From Thiocystis violascens (lineage in GTDB: Bacteria; Pseudomonadota; Gammaproteobacteria; Chromatiales; Chromatiaceae), in the NCBI GenBank assembly GCA_020721065.1, contig DYNM01000001.1, positions 186,001 through 250,000 on the forward strand: a DNA stretch of 64,000 nucleotides. The letters run 5' to 3'. The notes under the pieces were generated by a model, which searched no databases, was not told the DNA's origin, and worked only from the letters and a program-made list of their open reading frames with translations. Positions 31,678 to 39,429 of the stretch are shown here, piece after piece (positions within the stretch are counted from its first letter, which is position 1; each line of letters begins with the position of its first letter). A program made the translations under genes and the position numbers.

Positions 31678-32623
31678 CGTCGTACACCACTTCGAGAGAC
31701 GGTTTCGCCACTGCGGCTGCGTCGCACATATCCGCCGCGTTTGCCGGTTCTAAAATCACATGCCGCCCAACGGCATCACCTTTGAATAGATTCAACAATT
31801 CCTCATGCGCCAGCGGTTTGGGTTTCACCGGCGGCGCGGTGGCGACATTTGCCGCTAATTCTTCAAACAACGCGCCCCAGCGGTCGCCCGGGCGTCCAAC
31901 GATTTCGTAATTCGCACTTTTACGGCGGATGTCATCGTCGGCCGGAATCGTCGCCAAAATCGGAATTCCGACTGCGTCCGCGAACGCCTGCGCCTCGCCG
32001 GTGCCGTCGTCTTTATTGATGACCATGCCGGCGACGCCGACGCTGCCGCCCAAGCCGGTGAAATAGCCGACTGCCGAGCAGACGTTGTTGGCGACGTAGA
32101 GCGATTGCAGATCGTTGGAGCCGACGATGATGACTTTTTGACACAGATCGCGGGCAATCGGTAGCCCGAAGCCGCCGCACACCACGTCGCCGAGAAAATC
32201 CAGCAAAACGTAGTCAAAATCCCACTCGTGAAAGCCCAAACCTTCCAGTAATTCAAAGCCATGAATGATGCCGCGTCCGCCGCAGCCGCGTCCGACTTCC
32301 GGTCCGCCAAGCTCCATCGCAAACACGCCGTCACGCTTAAAACAGATGTCGCCAATCGCCACGCTGTCGCCAGCGCGTTTTTTCTCGCTGGAGACGCCGA
32401 GAATGGTCGGGCAGGCGCGTCCACCAAACAGCAGCGTCGCGGTGTCACTTTTGGGATCGCAGCCAATCAGCAGCACCTTTTTGCCCTGCTGCGCCATCAT
32501 GTACGAGAGGTTGGCGAGGGTGAAACTCTTGCCGATACCGCCCTTGCCATAGATGGCGATGATCTGGGTTTGTTTGAGTGCTGGCGCGGTGGTGGGCGCG
32601 GAAACGGTCACGGATGCAGTCAC
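31670..32623 (-). CDS. bchX: Chlorophyllide a reductase iron protein BchX
   Basis: NifH-like ATPase that passes electrons to BchYZ. The P-loop is IAIYGKGGIGKSFTLANLSY, the switch is LIGCDPKSDTATLLFGG, and the 4Fe-4S cysteines are in GRGCGGRGI and VVCGGFGLPIARD. I chose GTG 32623 (317 residues): it overlaps the bchC stop as GTGA and has GGAGAG seven bases upstream. A TTG-type start at 32659 would add twelve residues inside bchC. In an operon with bchC and bchY. Confidence 0.93.
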   Translation of the reverse strand: MTASVTVSAPTTAPALKQTQIIAIYGKGGIGKSFTLANLSYMMAQQGKKVLLIGCDPKSDTATLLFGGRACPTILGVSSEKKRAGDSVAIGDICFKRDGVFAMELGGPEVGRGCGGRGIIHGFELLEGLGFHEWDFDYVLLDFLGDVVCGGFGLPIARDLCQKVIIVGSNDLQSLYVANNVCSAVGYFTGLGGSVGVAGMVINKDDGTGEAQAFADAVGIPILATIPADDDIRRKSANYEIVGRPGDRWGALFEELAANVATAPPVKPKPLAHEELLNLFKGDAVGRHVILEPANAADMCDAAAVAKPSLEVVYDDV

Positions 32624-33579
32624 GATAAATCTCTCCAATCCAAAATCATTTTCAAACAAGTGGGATCGCCAAACGCGGTGCGATATGCGCTCGCAGCGTC
32701 AGTCGCAGTGACGCGATGCGTGATCAAGCCATCCAGCGACAAGCGTCCAGAATCAAGCAACGCCTGTACTGCGGCGAGATCGGCGGGTTGAAATTCAGCG
32801 GCGATGCGAAACCGTGCTTCGCGCATAAATGCTGGCGGAAAGGTGAAGGCGACCGGCGCGTGATAAAACCCTGCCAGCACGATTTCGCCGCCTCGCGCCA
32901 GCCGCGCAATCAGCCGATCTAAAATCGTTGCGTCGCCGCTCATGTCGCAGATGCAGCGGTAATCGCGGCGCGGATCGTCGTCCGGCGACATGACGTTGTA
33001 ACCATAACCGTCTGCGCCCGAATGCCGCGCTGGATTGGTTTCCCACACGACCGGCGGCGTCTCTGCATCCAGCGCCGCAATCCGCGCCAGCAGCCGTCCG
33101 AGCACGCCATGCCCAACGATCAACTCAACCGTCGCACCGGCAATCGCGTGGTACGCGGTTGCTGCCAGCGTCAACAACACAGCTTGCTCACCAAAGTTTT
33201 CTGCGACTGGCAACAGGCGGCTGGCTGGCGCGACGATGCGCGATGCAGCCCCGCCGAATAAACCGCGCACGTCGCCATAACACCGCGCTCCCGGCACAAA
33301 CACGCGCTGCCCGACGCTGAGACCAGATTCTGCGCCCGCAAAAATGACGCGCCCCACCGATTCATAGCCGGGCACCAGCGGATAGCCCATGCCGGGGAAT
33401 TCGGGCATTTGCCCCGACCACAGCAGGCGCTCGGTGCCAGTGCTGATGCCGCTCCATTCGATGTCCACGATGACATCGGTGGATTCTGGCGGCGTCAGCG
33501 CGAGGCGGCGCAGCGATAACTGTTCGGGTTGTTCGAGGACGACGGCGAGAGCTTCGAGAGTGGGAATGTCGGTGGTCAC
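32620..33579 (-). CDS. bchC: Bacteriochlorophyllide dehydrogenase BchC
   Basis: Zinc-free alcohol-dehydrogenase-like enzyme that oxidises the 3-hydroxyethyl group to acetyl in bacteriochlorophyll a synthesis. 319 residues. Typical sequence: EWSGISTGTERLLWSGQMPEFPGMGYPLVPGYESVG, FVPGARCYGDVRGLFGGAAS, and a nucleotide-binding part around VGHGVLGRLLARIAAL. It heads bchC-bchX-bchY with overlapping genes. The 77 bp before it hold no clear TGT-N12-ACA site, so it may be expressed from the crtD-crtC promoter upstream. Confidence 0.95.
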   Translation of the reverse strand: MTTDIPTLEALAVVLEQPEQLSLRRLALTPPESTDVIVDIEWSGISTGTERLLWSGQMPEFPGMGYPLVPGYESVGRVIFAGAESGLSVGQRVFVPGARCYGDVRGLFGGAASRIVAPASRLLPVAENFGEQAVLLTLAATAYHAIAGATVELIVGHGVLGRLLARIAALDAETPPVVWETNPARHSGADGYGYNVMSPDDDPRRDYRCICDMSGDATILDRLIARLARGGEIVLAGFYHAPVAFTFPPAFMREARFRIAAEFQPADLAAVQALLDSGRLSLDGLITHRVTATDAASAYRTAFGDPTCLKMILDWRDLS

Positions 33580-33656
33580 GGTTGGCTCGAAAGTGAGGGA
33601 TAATTTAAGGAGTAATGAGTTAATTCAATAATGTCGGTGCGATAACCTAACCGTTA

Positions 33657-34037
33657 TTAAAAATCAAAATTCTCTTTATCCCAATGTGGCAAAACAGATT
33701 TTCGACTTCTGATAGAAATTTCTGTTAAACCTTCTGCGTCCCAACTCCAAGTAAAGTTCTCATCTGTTCCTGCATCTTTGCGATCAGTGAGAATGGCGTT
33801 TGCATAATTAAAATCAATTCTGCCCGGCTCGACAACATCGTATGCAAATGACACTTGATTGGTATCGTCATCACGAGTGATGCTGACGTTCTCTAACACT
33901 GCATAATCTAACACCATCGTGTTAAATAAATAACCAATCACTGCGATGAATAAAATTGATACGGTGACAAAGAGCGATTGATAGCGTTTTTTGGCAACCG
34001 TTGCTTCTTCTAACTTCTTTTCGAGAGAAATAGCCAT
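33657..34037 (-). CDS. Single-TM protein between crtC and bchC, function unknown
   Basis: A 126-residue protein that I do not recognise. A charged N-terminal helix (LEKKLEEATVAKKRYQ) is followed by one membrane segment (about residues 22-42) and a mostly beta-like C-terminal part of about 80 residues (VSITRDDDTNQVSFAYDVVEPGRIDFNY..., ending SVLPHWDKENFDF), which would face the periplasm. Its place inside a leftward run of pigment genes suggests a photosynthesis-related job or assembly role, but this is inference from context. An intercistronic hairpin lies between it and crtC. Confidence 0.7.
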   Translation of the reverse strand: MAISLEKKLEEATVAKKRYQSLFVTVSILFIAVIGYLFNTMVLDYAVLENVSITRDDDTNQVSFAYDVVEPGRIDFNYANAILTDRKDAGTDENFTWSWDAEGLTEISIRSRKSVLPHWDKENFDF

Positions 34038-34073
34038 TTTTTAATTACCCAATTAAAAACACATCGTTTTTGA

Positions 34074-34108
34074 GCGCGGAACCATTGATAAATGGTCAGG
34101 TTCCGCGC
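34074..34108. other. Intercistronic hairpin between crtC and the downstream membrane-protein gene
   Basis: A perfect 10-bp GC-rich stem (GCGCGGAACC / GGTTCCGCGC) encloses a 15-base spacer. In the direction of transcription (leftward) it is not followed by U residues, so it looks like a processing or mRNA-stabilising structure rather than a terminator. Confidence 0.55.
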
Positions 34109-34115
34109 CTCGTTA

Positions 34116-35075
34116 TTACCAGCGCGGCATCCGATATGGCAATAAATGCTGCACCCACGCCGAACGAAACCGATCTAATGACAGGCTTTCATGCACTGCT
34201 TCAACGAAGCGCCCTAATAAATGCGCATTGATGACCGAGCGCGAATAAAACGGCGTGTCTTCTAATGTTTTCACCACGCTCGGTGGTGAACCAGCATCTG
34301 ATTGACTGCTGCGTGGCATTTGCCAAATTGGTGTACGCGGCAAGCGATGATCTAGCGGTGGCGCAAATTCATTGATTGAACCATCAGCATTGAAATGAAG
34401 TGCTAATGCCAGCGCCGCATCATTCCGCCGTTCAACGTGGTATAAAATTGCGCTTTCATTGTCGCTCATTTCAGCGCGTGACCAATCCCAATACACAAAC
34501 GCATCTTCTAATGGTTCATCGCCCCAATTGCGATCAAAATAGGCGTGTCCCGTCCATTTGATATTGGGATGTTCCAATTCAACCGTCACTCGCGCACTCG
34601 GTGCAATCGGTCGCCAACGATGACGTCCGTTGCTGTCTAAAGTGAATATCCGCTCATTGATAAAATTGGGCGTTAAATGAATTGTGCCGCGTACCCGCTG
34701 CGGAATTGGCGTGCCAATTTCATTGAGTTGCAACGTTAATGTGTCGTCGCTATTCCATTGAATTGCACTCGGTCCAATAGTTAAATTGGTCTCGGTTTGC
34801 TTCACGGCGTTGGCGTGACGTTCTGTCATGGTCCAGCGCCGTTTTTCACCATATAAACAGACATTCATTGAACAATGATCACGCGGATCATTGCGTCCTT
34901 TGCGCCGTCCTTTGAAATAATACGGCGAAAAAACGCTGCCAATAAATGCAATTAACGTTAAACCATGTTTGCCGTCATCGCTCAACGCATCAACGTACCA
35001 CCACGCATAACCACGCGGCGGCACCGTTAAATTGAAATCTGGGCTGGCGGGGCGATTGGTTGTTGCAGTCGTCAT
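34116..35075 (-). CDS. crtC: Carotenoid 1,2-hydratase (hydroxyneurosporene synthase)
   Basis: Adds water to the terminal double bond of acyclic carotenoids (neurosporene or lycopene) in the spirilloxanthin/rhodopin pathway of purple bacteria. 319 residues. Typical CrtC sequence is seen: PPRGYAWWYVDALSDDGKHGLTLIAFIGSVFSPYYF, RRKGRNDPRDHCSMNVCLYG, WTMTERH and YFDRNWGDEPLEDAFVYWDWSRA. Fifteen bases after crtD, so the two act and are expressed together. Confidence 0.95.
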   Translation of the reverse strand: MTTATTNRPASPDFNLTVPPRGYAWWYVDALSDDGKHGLTLIAFIGSVFSPYYFKGRRKGRNDPRDHCSMNVCLYGEKRRWTMTERHANAVKQTETNLTIGPSAIQWNSDDTLTLQLNEIGTPIPQRVRGTIHLTPNFINERIFTLDSNGRHRWRPIAPSARVTVELEHPNIKWTGHAYFDRNWGDEPLEDAFVYWDWSRAEMSDNESAILYHVERRNDAALALALHFNADGSINEFAPPLDHRLPRTPIWQMPRSSQSDAGSPPSVVKTLEDTPFYSRSVINAHLLGRFVEAVHESLSLDRFRSAWVQHLLPYRMPRW

Positions 35076-35090
35076 TATTCAACTCCTGAT

Positions 35091-36578
35091 TCAATTCAAT
35101 TGTGCCAGCACTGCTTCGGCAGCAATTCGCCCAGAAATCGACGCCATTGGAATGCCGGGGCCAGGATGAACGCTGCCGCCAGCAAGATATAACCCAGCAA
35201 TTTTTGATTCATTCCCCGGACGGTCAAAAGAACCGAATAAACCGTGGGTGACGCGCCCGAATACAGCGCCACCAGATGCGGGATAAGTTTGTTCAAAATG
35301 AACTGGCGTGGTCACGGCGATTTCTCGGCTGTCGGCAAAGGTTAATCCGCAATGCGCCAATAACTTCATTACCCGTTCTTCACAGCGCCGAATCTCATCT
35401 TCGGGAATGACTTGACTGTCACCACGCGCTGGTGCATTGACCATAATTAATAACCGCTCCGCTTCAGTCGGCGCAGGGGCAGCAGGATTGCCGCGATCTT
35501 GGGCGCAGATGTAGACGGTGGGATCAATTGGTAAACGCAAATCTTCAAATACCGATTTGAATTCTTCGGCGTAATCACGCGGGAAAAAGACGTTGTGATA
35601 TTGCATTGGAAAACCCACAGGTTTTGCCAATAAGTTCCAAGTCACGACGGAATGAGAGCGTTTATCGGGGGTAATTTGCGGGGCAGCTTTTTTCGCTCGT
35701 GCGCCCAATAAACCAGCGCCGAGTGCTGAGGCATCGCCGTTGTAAATGACGGCATCGGCAGACAATCGCTCGCCGTTTTCCAGCACTGCGCCAGCTGCGC
35801 GTCCGCCTTCGATGATGATTTCTGTGACTTTTTCGCCGTAGCGCAGCGTCACACCTTTTTCTTCAGCCAGCTTGGCGACGGCTTCCGGCAAGCCGTGAAT
35901 GCCGCCCTCGACGGCGTAAACGCCGCGACTTTCGACATCCGCAATTAACATCAATGTTGCTGGTGCGTGATAGGGTGACGCGCCGACATAAGTCGAATAG
36001 CGCCCGAATAATTGACGCAGCCGTTGATCTTTGAAATAACCACCAAGTGCTTGCCATAATGTGAATACGGCTTTAATTCGCGCCAATTCACTCATTCCGC
36101 TCATTCCAAAGCGTCCAAAAATTGATAATGGCGTTGGTTGCGAGGAGCGAATAAATGGCACTTCGAGGGCATTAAAGACGCGCTTGGCGTGTTGCACAAA
36201 ACGTAAATAACCATCAGATTCTGCTGCGCCAGCAAAGGCGGCGATGGCGTCTGCGGAGCGTTGTTGATCGGCAAATAAATCAAGCCGTTCATTCTGGCTC
36301 CACGCATGACGGGCGAGGATTTCCGCTTTATGTAAAGTAACGCGCTCATTTAATGAAGCGCCTGCTTCGGCGAACATTTCGTCAAAGACCCAAGGCATCG
36401 TCAGCACCGTTGGTCCGGTGTAGAAACTTTGGTCGCCGCGATGTTGCTCGCGGAGTTTGCCGCCGGGACGTGAGCCGCGTTCGACCACAGTGACCGCGAA
36501 ACCTTTGGTTGCCAGTTTGAGTGCTGCGCTCAAGCCACCCATGCCCGCGCCGATCACGAGGATTCGTTTATTCCGCAT
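35091..36578 (-). CDS. crtD: Carotenoid 3,4-desaturase of the phytoene-desaturase family
   Basis: 495 residues from ATG 36578, preceded by AAGG eight bases upstream; the open frame runs 25 codons further without family likeness. It starts with the FAD dinucleotide-binding motif ILVIGAGMGGLSAALKLATKGFAV, and ends with the family signature GLYLAGGSVHPGPGIPMASISGRIAAE. In the crtC context the substrate is a 1-hydroxy-carotenoid. CrtI is the main alternative, but no crtB is adjacent. Probably transcribed from the region with the TGT-N12-ACA site at 36681. Confidence 0.92.
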   Translation of the reverse strand: MRNKRILVIGAGMGGLSAALKLATKGFAVTVVERGSRPGGKLREQHRGDQSFYTGPTVLTMPWVFDEMFAEAGASLNERVTLHKAEILARHAWSQNERLDLFADQQRSADAIAAFAGAAESDGYLRFVQHAKRVFNALEVPFIRSSQPTPLSIFGRFGMSGMSELARIKAVFTLWQALGGYFKDQRLRQLFGRYSTYVGASPYHAPATLMLIADVESRGVYAVEGGIHGLPEAVAKLAEEKGVTLRYGEKVTEIIIEGGRAAGAVLENGERLSADAVIYNGDASALGAGLLGARAKKAAPQITPDKRSHSVVTWNLLAKPVGFPMQYHNVFFPRDYAEEFKSVFEDLRLPIDPTVYICAQDRGNPAAPAPTEAERLLIMVNAPARGDSQVIPEDEIRRCEERVMKLLAHCGLTFADSREIAVTTPVHFEQTYPASGGAVFGRVTHGLFGSFDRPGNESKIAGLYLAGGSVHPGPGIPMASISGRIAAEAVLAQLN

Positions 36579-36680
36579 GTGTCTGCCTTGTTTGTTCAAG
36601 CGTGAAATTAAAGGGAAAATTTGACTGGATGCTTGCGAGATCGCGCCTTGCAAGATGAGCTGTGATTAGGTTCAAATGAG

Positions 36681-36698
36681 TGTCTAGTTCACTAGACA
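36681..36698. promoter_or_regulatory. PpsR/CrtJ-type operator, perfect palindrome
   Basis: TGTCTAGT-TC-ACTAGACA fits the TGT-N12-ACA consensus of the PpsR/CrtJ repressor of photosynthesis genes and is a perfect inverted repeat. It lies between the divergent crtD and the unknown gene at 36798, about 100 bp from each start, so it could control both directions. The regulator gene itself is not in the window. Confidence 0.75.
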
Positions 36699-36797
36699 TC
36701 TGGGCGGTTGAGTCTACCTGACAGGGGGCGATTTTGCACAGTCAGGCGGCGGTCGCTCATTCATCGTTCATTACACTATCCAATTGAGGAATCATCG

Positions 36798-37211
36798 TTG
36801 AATTACGCAGCAAGAATGATGTGGCCTGAGAAATCAGCGACTTGGGATTATCTCGGCGCGGCAGAGAGTTTGGACGATTTCGCCATGATGTACGCCGCTG
36901 ATAAGGCGCTGGCGGTGGGCACCGAGTTTGTTGTGATTGAGAAAGGCGGCGCGGATTCAGAGATTCAGTTTTTCAAAGTGAGCCGCGCTGATCCTTATGG
37001 CTTGATTCCGGCTGATCCGCGAGTGGAAAGTGGCAGCGGCAGTGTGAGTACTGCTGCACAGCCGCAGGAGTTTATGCAGGAGCAAAGCATTGGTGAGGTG
37101 TGGAAGGCGATGTACGGCAACATCTTCTTTTTTGGGCGCGTCACCGGTACGGCATTTTTAGTGTTTTTAGCGTTGATTTTCTTAGCAAAATGGGGCTTTG
37201 GAGCTTGGTAA
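36798..37211 (+). CDS. Unknown protein with C-terminal TM helix, in the photosynthesis cluster
   Basis: I do not recognise this gene. The frame is open from 36708, but GAGGA seven bases before TTG 36798 supports a TTG start and 137 residues (LNYAARMMWPEKSATWDYL...). ATG codons at 36813 and 36816 are alternatives. The soluble part (ESLDDFAMMYAADKALAVGTEFVVIEKGG...) is followed by one membrane helix at about residues 112-133 (FFFGRVTGTAFLVFLALIFLAKWGF), so it is a tail-anchored or single-span membrane protein. It stands between a PpsR-type site and the antenna genes, 182 bp upstream of the beta gene, and probably shares their light/oxygen control. Confidence 0.7.
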   Translation: MNYAARMMWPEKSATWDYLGAAESLDDFAMMYAADKALAVGTEFVVIEKGGADSEIQFFKVSRADPYGLIPADPRVESGSGSVSTAAQPQEFMQEQSIGEVWKAMYGNIFFFGRVTGTAFLVFLALIFLAKWGFGAW

Positions 37212-37245
37212 GGCGATCAACTGGCGGTTGATGTGTAAATAAAAC

Positions 37246-37277
37246 TTGACGCAACCGTCTGTCAGGCTAAACTAACA
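37246..37277 (+). promoter_or_regulatory. Antenna operon promoter with overlapping PpsR/CrtJ-type site
   Basis: TTGACG (37246-37251) and TAAACT (37268-37273) are 16 bp apart and look like -35 and -10 boxes. TGT-N12-ACA at 37260-37277 covers the -10 box, the place expected for repression. The transcript would have a leader of about 110 nt with a small hairpin (GCACT/AGTGC near 37344) before the beta gene. Confidence 0.6.
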
Positions 37278-37393
37278 CTTGTGCATTGCTGATGGGTTCC
37301 GGTTCCACGATGTGAAGCGTAATTTGACAGCAAGCCCGACTCCGCACTGTTAAGTGCGTGTTACTTATTCAGTTATTCACAGAGGGTACTTCA

Positions 37394-37540
37394 ATGGCAG
37401 AAGCAGCAAAAAACCTGTCCGGTCTGACCGACGCACAAGCAAAAGAATTCCATGAGCATTGGAAGCATGGCACTTGGAGCTGGGTGATGATTGCGTGTGC
37501 CGTTCACGTCGTCACTTGGGTTTATCAACCTTGGTTCTAA
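37394..37540 (+). CDS. Light-harvesting antenna beta subunit
   Basis: 48 residues from ATG 37394, with GAGGG upstream; the frame is open slightly further back. It has the beta-subunit plan: polar N-terminus with LSGLTDAQAKEFHEHWKHG, then one membrane helix with the bacteriochlorophyll-binding histidine in IACAVHVVTWVYQPWF. The WxxxPW ending is LH1-like, while the partner alpha subunit looks more like LH2, so pufB and pucB are both possible; I lean to a peripheral (LH2-type) antenna because no reaction-centre genes follow. Confidence 0.92.
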   Translation: MAEAAKNLSGLTDAQAKEFHEHWKHGTWSWVMIACAVHVVTWVYQPWF

Positions 37541-37581
37541 GCGTTTCATTCGCTTTTTCTTTCTATTAAAGGAGATTTCCA

Positions 37582-37836
37582 ATGCAAGTACCTGTTATGT
37601 TGGCCGATCCGTCCGTTGCTGCACCCAATCATCCTGAAGAAGATTGGAAAATTTGGACCGTTATCAATCCAGCTACCTGGATGGTTCCTTTCTTCGGCAT
37701 CCTGTTTGTACAAATGTGGATGATTCATAGCTACGCACTGGCTCTGCCAGGCTACGGCTGGAAAGATTCCGTTCGTGTGAAGGCTCCTGCTGCTGTTGTT
37801 GCACCTGCTCCGGTTGCTGCGACCCAAGCTCAGTAA
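37582..37836 (+). CDS. Light-harvesting antenna alpha subunit with Ala/Pro-rich tail
   Basis: 84 residues. The core DWKIWTVINPATWMVPFFGILFVQMWMIHSYALALPGYGW has the KIWxVxNP entry typical of LH2-type alpha subunits and the bacteriochlorophyll-binding His in the helix. It has a long N-terminal extension (about 18 residues) and a C-terminal Ala/Pro/Val tail (APAAVVAPAPVAATQAQ). GGAGAT precedes the start. It forms the membrane antenna with the beta subunit 41 bp upstream. A strong terminator follows and no pufLM genes come after it. Confidence 0.93.
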   Translation: MQVPVMLADPSVAAPNHPEEDWKIWTVINPATWMVPFFGILFVQMWMIHSYALALPGYGWKDSVRVKAPAAVVAPAPVAATQAQ

Positions 37837-37856
37837 GACCTGACACTTTTGTGCCG

Positions 37857-37891
37857 ATAGGCGGATGACATTCTCATCTGCCTATTTTTTT
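37857..37891 (+). terminator. Rho-independent terminator of the antenna operon
   Basis: A 12-bp stem (ATAGGCGGATGA / TCATCTGCCTAT, one G-U pair), a 5-base loop and T7 directly downstream of the alpha-subunit gene. Confidence 0.9.
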
Positions 37892-37920
37892 GCCTGCGTT
37901 TTTTGACATGATTATTCCAG

Positions 37921-38406
37921 TCACCGTTTAGCATTATTTTTGGGTAAGTAACAGCTTTTTGTGAATGATTCTGGCAGCCACTCTGGAGTTAAAACGTCAC
38001 TTGGTGTCCAAGAGCAAATAGCTGGAAATTGGTCGAACTTAATACCCGTTTCCTTTACCGTTTCTGTTCTGGCGTCAAGCCAAACATCTTCCCACCAATC
38101 AGAATCATCAAGGCATGTTTTTAAGCTCGGTGTCTTTTGCAGACGGCGTAACAATGCCCGCCGCTGTTCTCGAATAGTGCATTCCCAACTCGAACTGCGT
38201 CGCGCCGGTTGATAATGCCATTTCAATAAATGGGTGAGCAGTACCGCCATGCGGTGTGCGAATTCGCGTTGTTCACTTTTGCCCACGTCTTCAATTTCCT
38301 CAGCGAGATGCGCGATGTCTAAACAGTCAAAACGTCCGCTGCGCAGCAAATGTGCCTGTTCATTTGCCCACGCAATAATGTCGTTGTCATAAGTGTGAAT
38401 TGTCAT
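37921..38406 (-). CDS. DUF29 family protein, copy 1
   Basis: 161 residues. DUF29 proteins are small and of unknown function, frequent in cyanobacteria and purple bacteria and often present in several copies. Typical sequence: IIAWANEQAHLLRSGRFDCLDIAHLAEEIEDVGKSEQREFAHRMAVLLTHLLKW, SSWECTIREQRRALLRRL. A paralogue about 80 % alike by eye lies at 38951-39385; this copy has about 17 extra residues at the C-terminus (SFTKSCYLPKNNAKR). The two genes and their upstream flanks are a duplicated segment. Confidence 0.85.
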   Translation of the reverse strand: MTIHTYDNDIIAWANEQAHLLRSGRFDCLDIAHLAEEIEDVGKSEQREFAHRMAVLLTHLLKWHYQPARRSSSWECTIREQRRALLRRLQKTPSLKTCLDDSDWWEDVWLDARTETVKETGIKFDQFPAICSWTPSDVLTPEWLPESFTKSCYLPKNNAKR

Positions 38407-38446
38407 ACCGTGTTTTCCCTAAGCAACTATTTCACCCACCGCTCTA

Positions 38447-38523
38447 AATCAATTCCCACCCAATAAAAACTCCGTTACCGGAGGTTTTTTGTTTATTGGG
38501 TTGCTATCAGCAACCCAACCTAC
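38447..38523. repeat. Nested terminator-like hairpin plus REP palindrome
   Basis: CCCACCCAATAAAA, a CTCCGTTACCGGAG hairpin, then TTTATTGGGT (pairing with ACCCAATAAA) and a REP palindrome TTGGGTTGC/GCAACCCAA at 38496-38518. The same arrangement is repeated near 39430-39496. Confidence 0.8.
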
Positions 38524-38549
38524 GCGGCAAAACCACTACCCGAAAATAG

Positions 38550-38741
38550 TTAGTGTGCCGCGAGTTCTTGGAAATAATCCGGTTTCTTTTGAATAGTCAT
38601 TAACACCTTAGCGGCCAGCCCGGATGGATTTCGCCGCTGGCTTTCCCAACTCTTGATGGTATCAATGCTGGTGCCAAGTGCGCTGGCAAATTCACTTTGT
38701 GAGACATTCAGTTGAGCGCGAATGGCTTTGACATCAATCAC
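38550..38741 (-). pseudogene. Truncated second copy of the NadS-like antitoxin gene
   Basis: 63 residues almost identical to the last 63 of the complete NadS-like antitoxin at 42358-42642 (MIDVKAIRAQLNVSQSEFASALGTSIDTIKSWESQRRNP...). The DNA match continues upstream of this reading frame (to about 38786) and then stops abruptly, so the first 31 residues and the toxin gene are missing. The helix-turn-helix domain is still complete and could be expressed from an internal start, so an active repressor fragment is possible. Confidence 0.8.
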
Positions 38742-38917
38742 TTCATAGCGGGTAATGCGACTGGCAGATTGACGACCTTGCTGGCTGGTATCAGTCTAAA
38801 TCAGTGGGCAGTTAAAGCACTCGATGAAGCAGCACGACGATAAACACACTACTGTGCTTTGTTGATTGCGGCTAACTCTATTCAATACCACACCAACATT
38901 TCAATTCCCACCCAATA

Positions 38918-38949
38918 AAAAAGCCCCCGATTTATTGAGGGCTTTTTTA
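38918..38949. terminator. Hairpin terminator downstream of DUF29 copy 2
   Basis: AAAAAGCCCCC and GAGGGCTTTTTT pair around GATTTATT; preceded by the island-wide CCCACCCAATAAAA motif. It sits just past the leftward DUF29 stop and can act in both directions. Confidence 0.8.
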
Positions 38950-38950
38950 A

Positions 38951-39385
38951 TTATTCTGGCAACCAGTCTGGAGTCAGAATTTCGCTTGGTGTCCAAGAAC
39001 AGTTTTCAGGAAAGATTTCCAGTCCAGTTTCGGCAATTGCTGCAGCAATGGCGTCTGCCCAAATTTCTTCCCACCAATCAGCATCACGCAGCATTGCTTT
39101 AAGGCTCGGTGTGCGCTTGAGACGCAGTATCAGCGCCCGCCGCTGTTCTCGAATAGTGCGCTCCCAACTCGAACCTCGCCGCTCCGGTTGATATTGCCAT
39201 TTCAATAGATGAGAGAGCAGTACCGCCATGCGGTGTGCTAATTCACGTTGTTCACTTTTGCCCACGTCTTCAATTTCCTCAGCGAGATGCGCAATGTCTA
39301 AACAATCAAAACGTCCGCTGCGCAGCAAATGCGCCTGTTCATTTGCCCATGCAATAATGTCGCTGTCATAGCTGTGCATTGTCAT
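38951..39385 (-). CDS. DUF29 family protein, copy 2
   Basis: 144 residues with the full DUF29 pattern (DIIAWANEQAHLLRSGRFDCLDIAHLAEEIEDVGKSEQRELAHRMAVLLSHLLKW...SSWERTIREQRRALILRL). It is closely similar in DNA and protein to the copy at 37921, including the bases before the start (TAAGCAACTATTTCACCCAC on the other strand), so the duplication is fairly recent. Function unknown. Confidence 0.85.
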   Translation of the reverse strand: MTMHSYDSDIIAWANEQAHLLRSGRFDCLDIAHLAEEIEDVGKSEQRELAHRMAVLLSHLLKWQYQPERRGSSWERTIREQRRALILRLKRTPSLKAMLRDADWWEEIWADAIAAAIAETGLEIFPENCSWTPSEILTPDWLPE

Positions 39386-39429
39386 ACCATGTTCTCTCTA
39401 AGCAACTATTTCACCCACTACTCTCAATC

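Noticed and set aside
33580..33656. A TGT-N12-ACA site directly before bchC
   Set aside because: TGTCGGTGCGATAACCTA is close in spacing, but ends CTA rather than ACA.
37280..37370. Leader of the antenna operon with GGTTCC and GCCCGACTCCGCACTG, reminiscent of a cobalamin riboswitch
   Set aside because: The conserved B12-box and paired core are not present in order; only short chance matches and one small hairpin are seen.
38786..38842. Plus-strand frame reading QWAVKALDEAARR before a stop, like the end of an antitoxin
   Set aside because: Only about 14 residues, with no upstream continuation, too short to support as a gene fragment.
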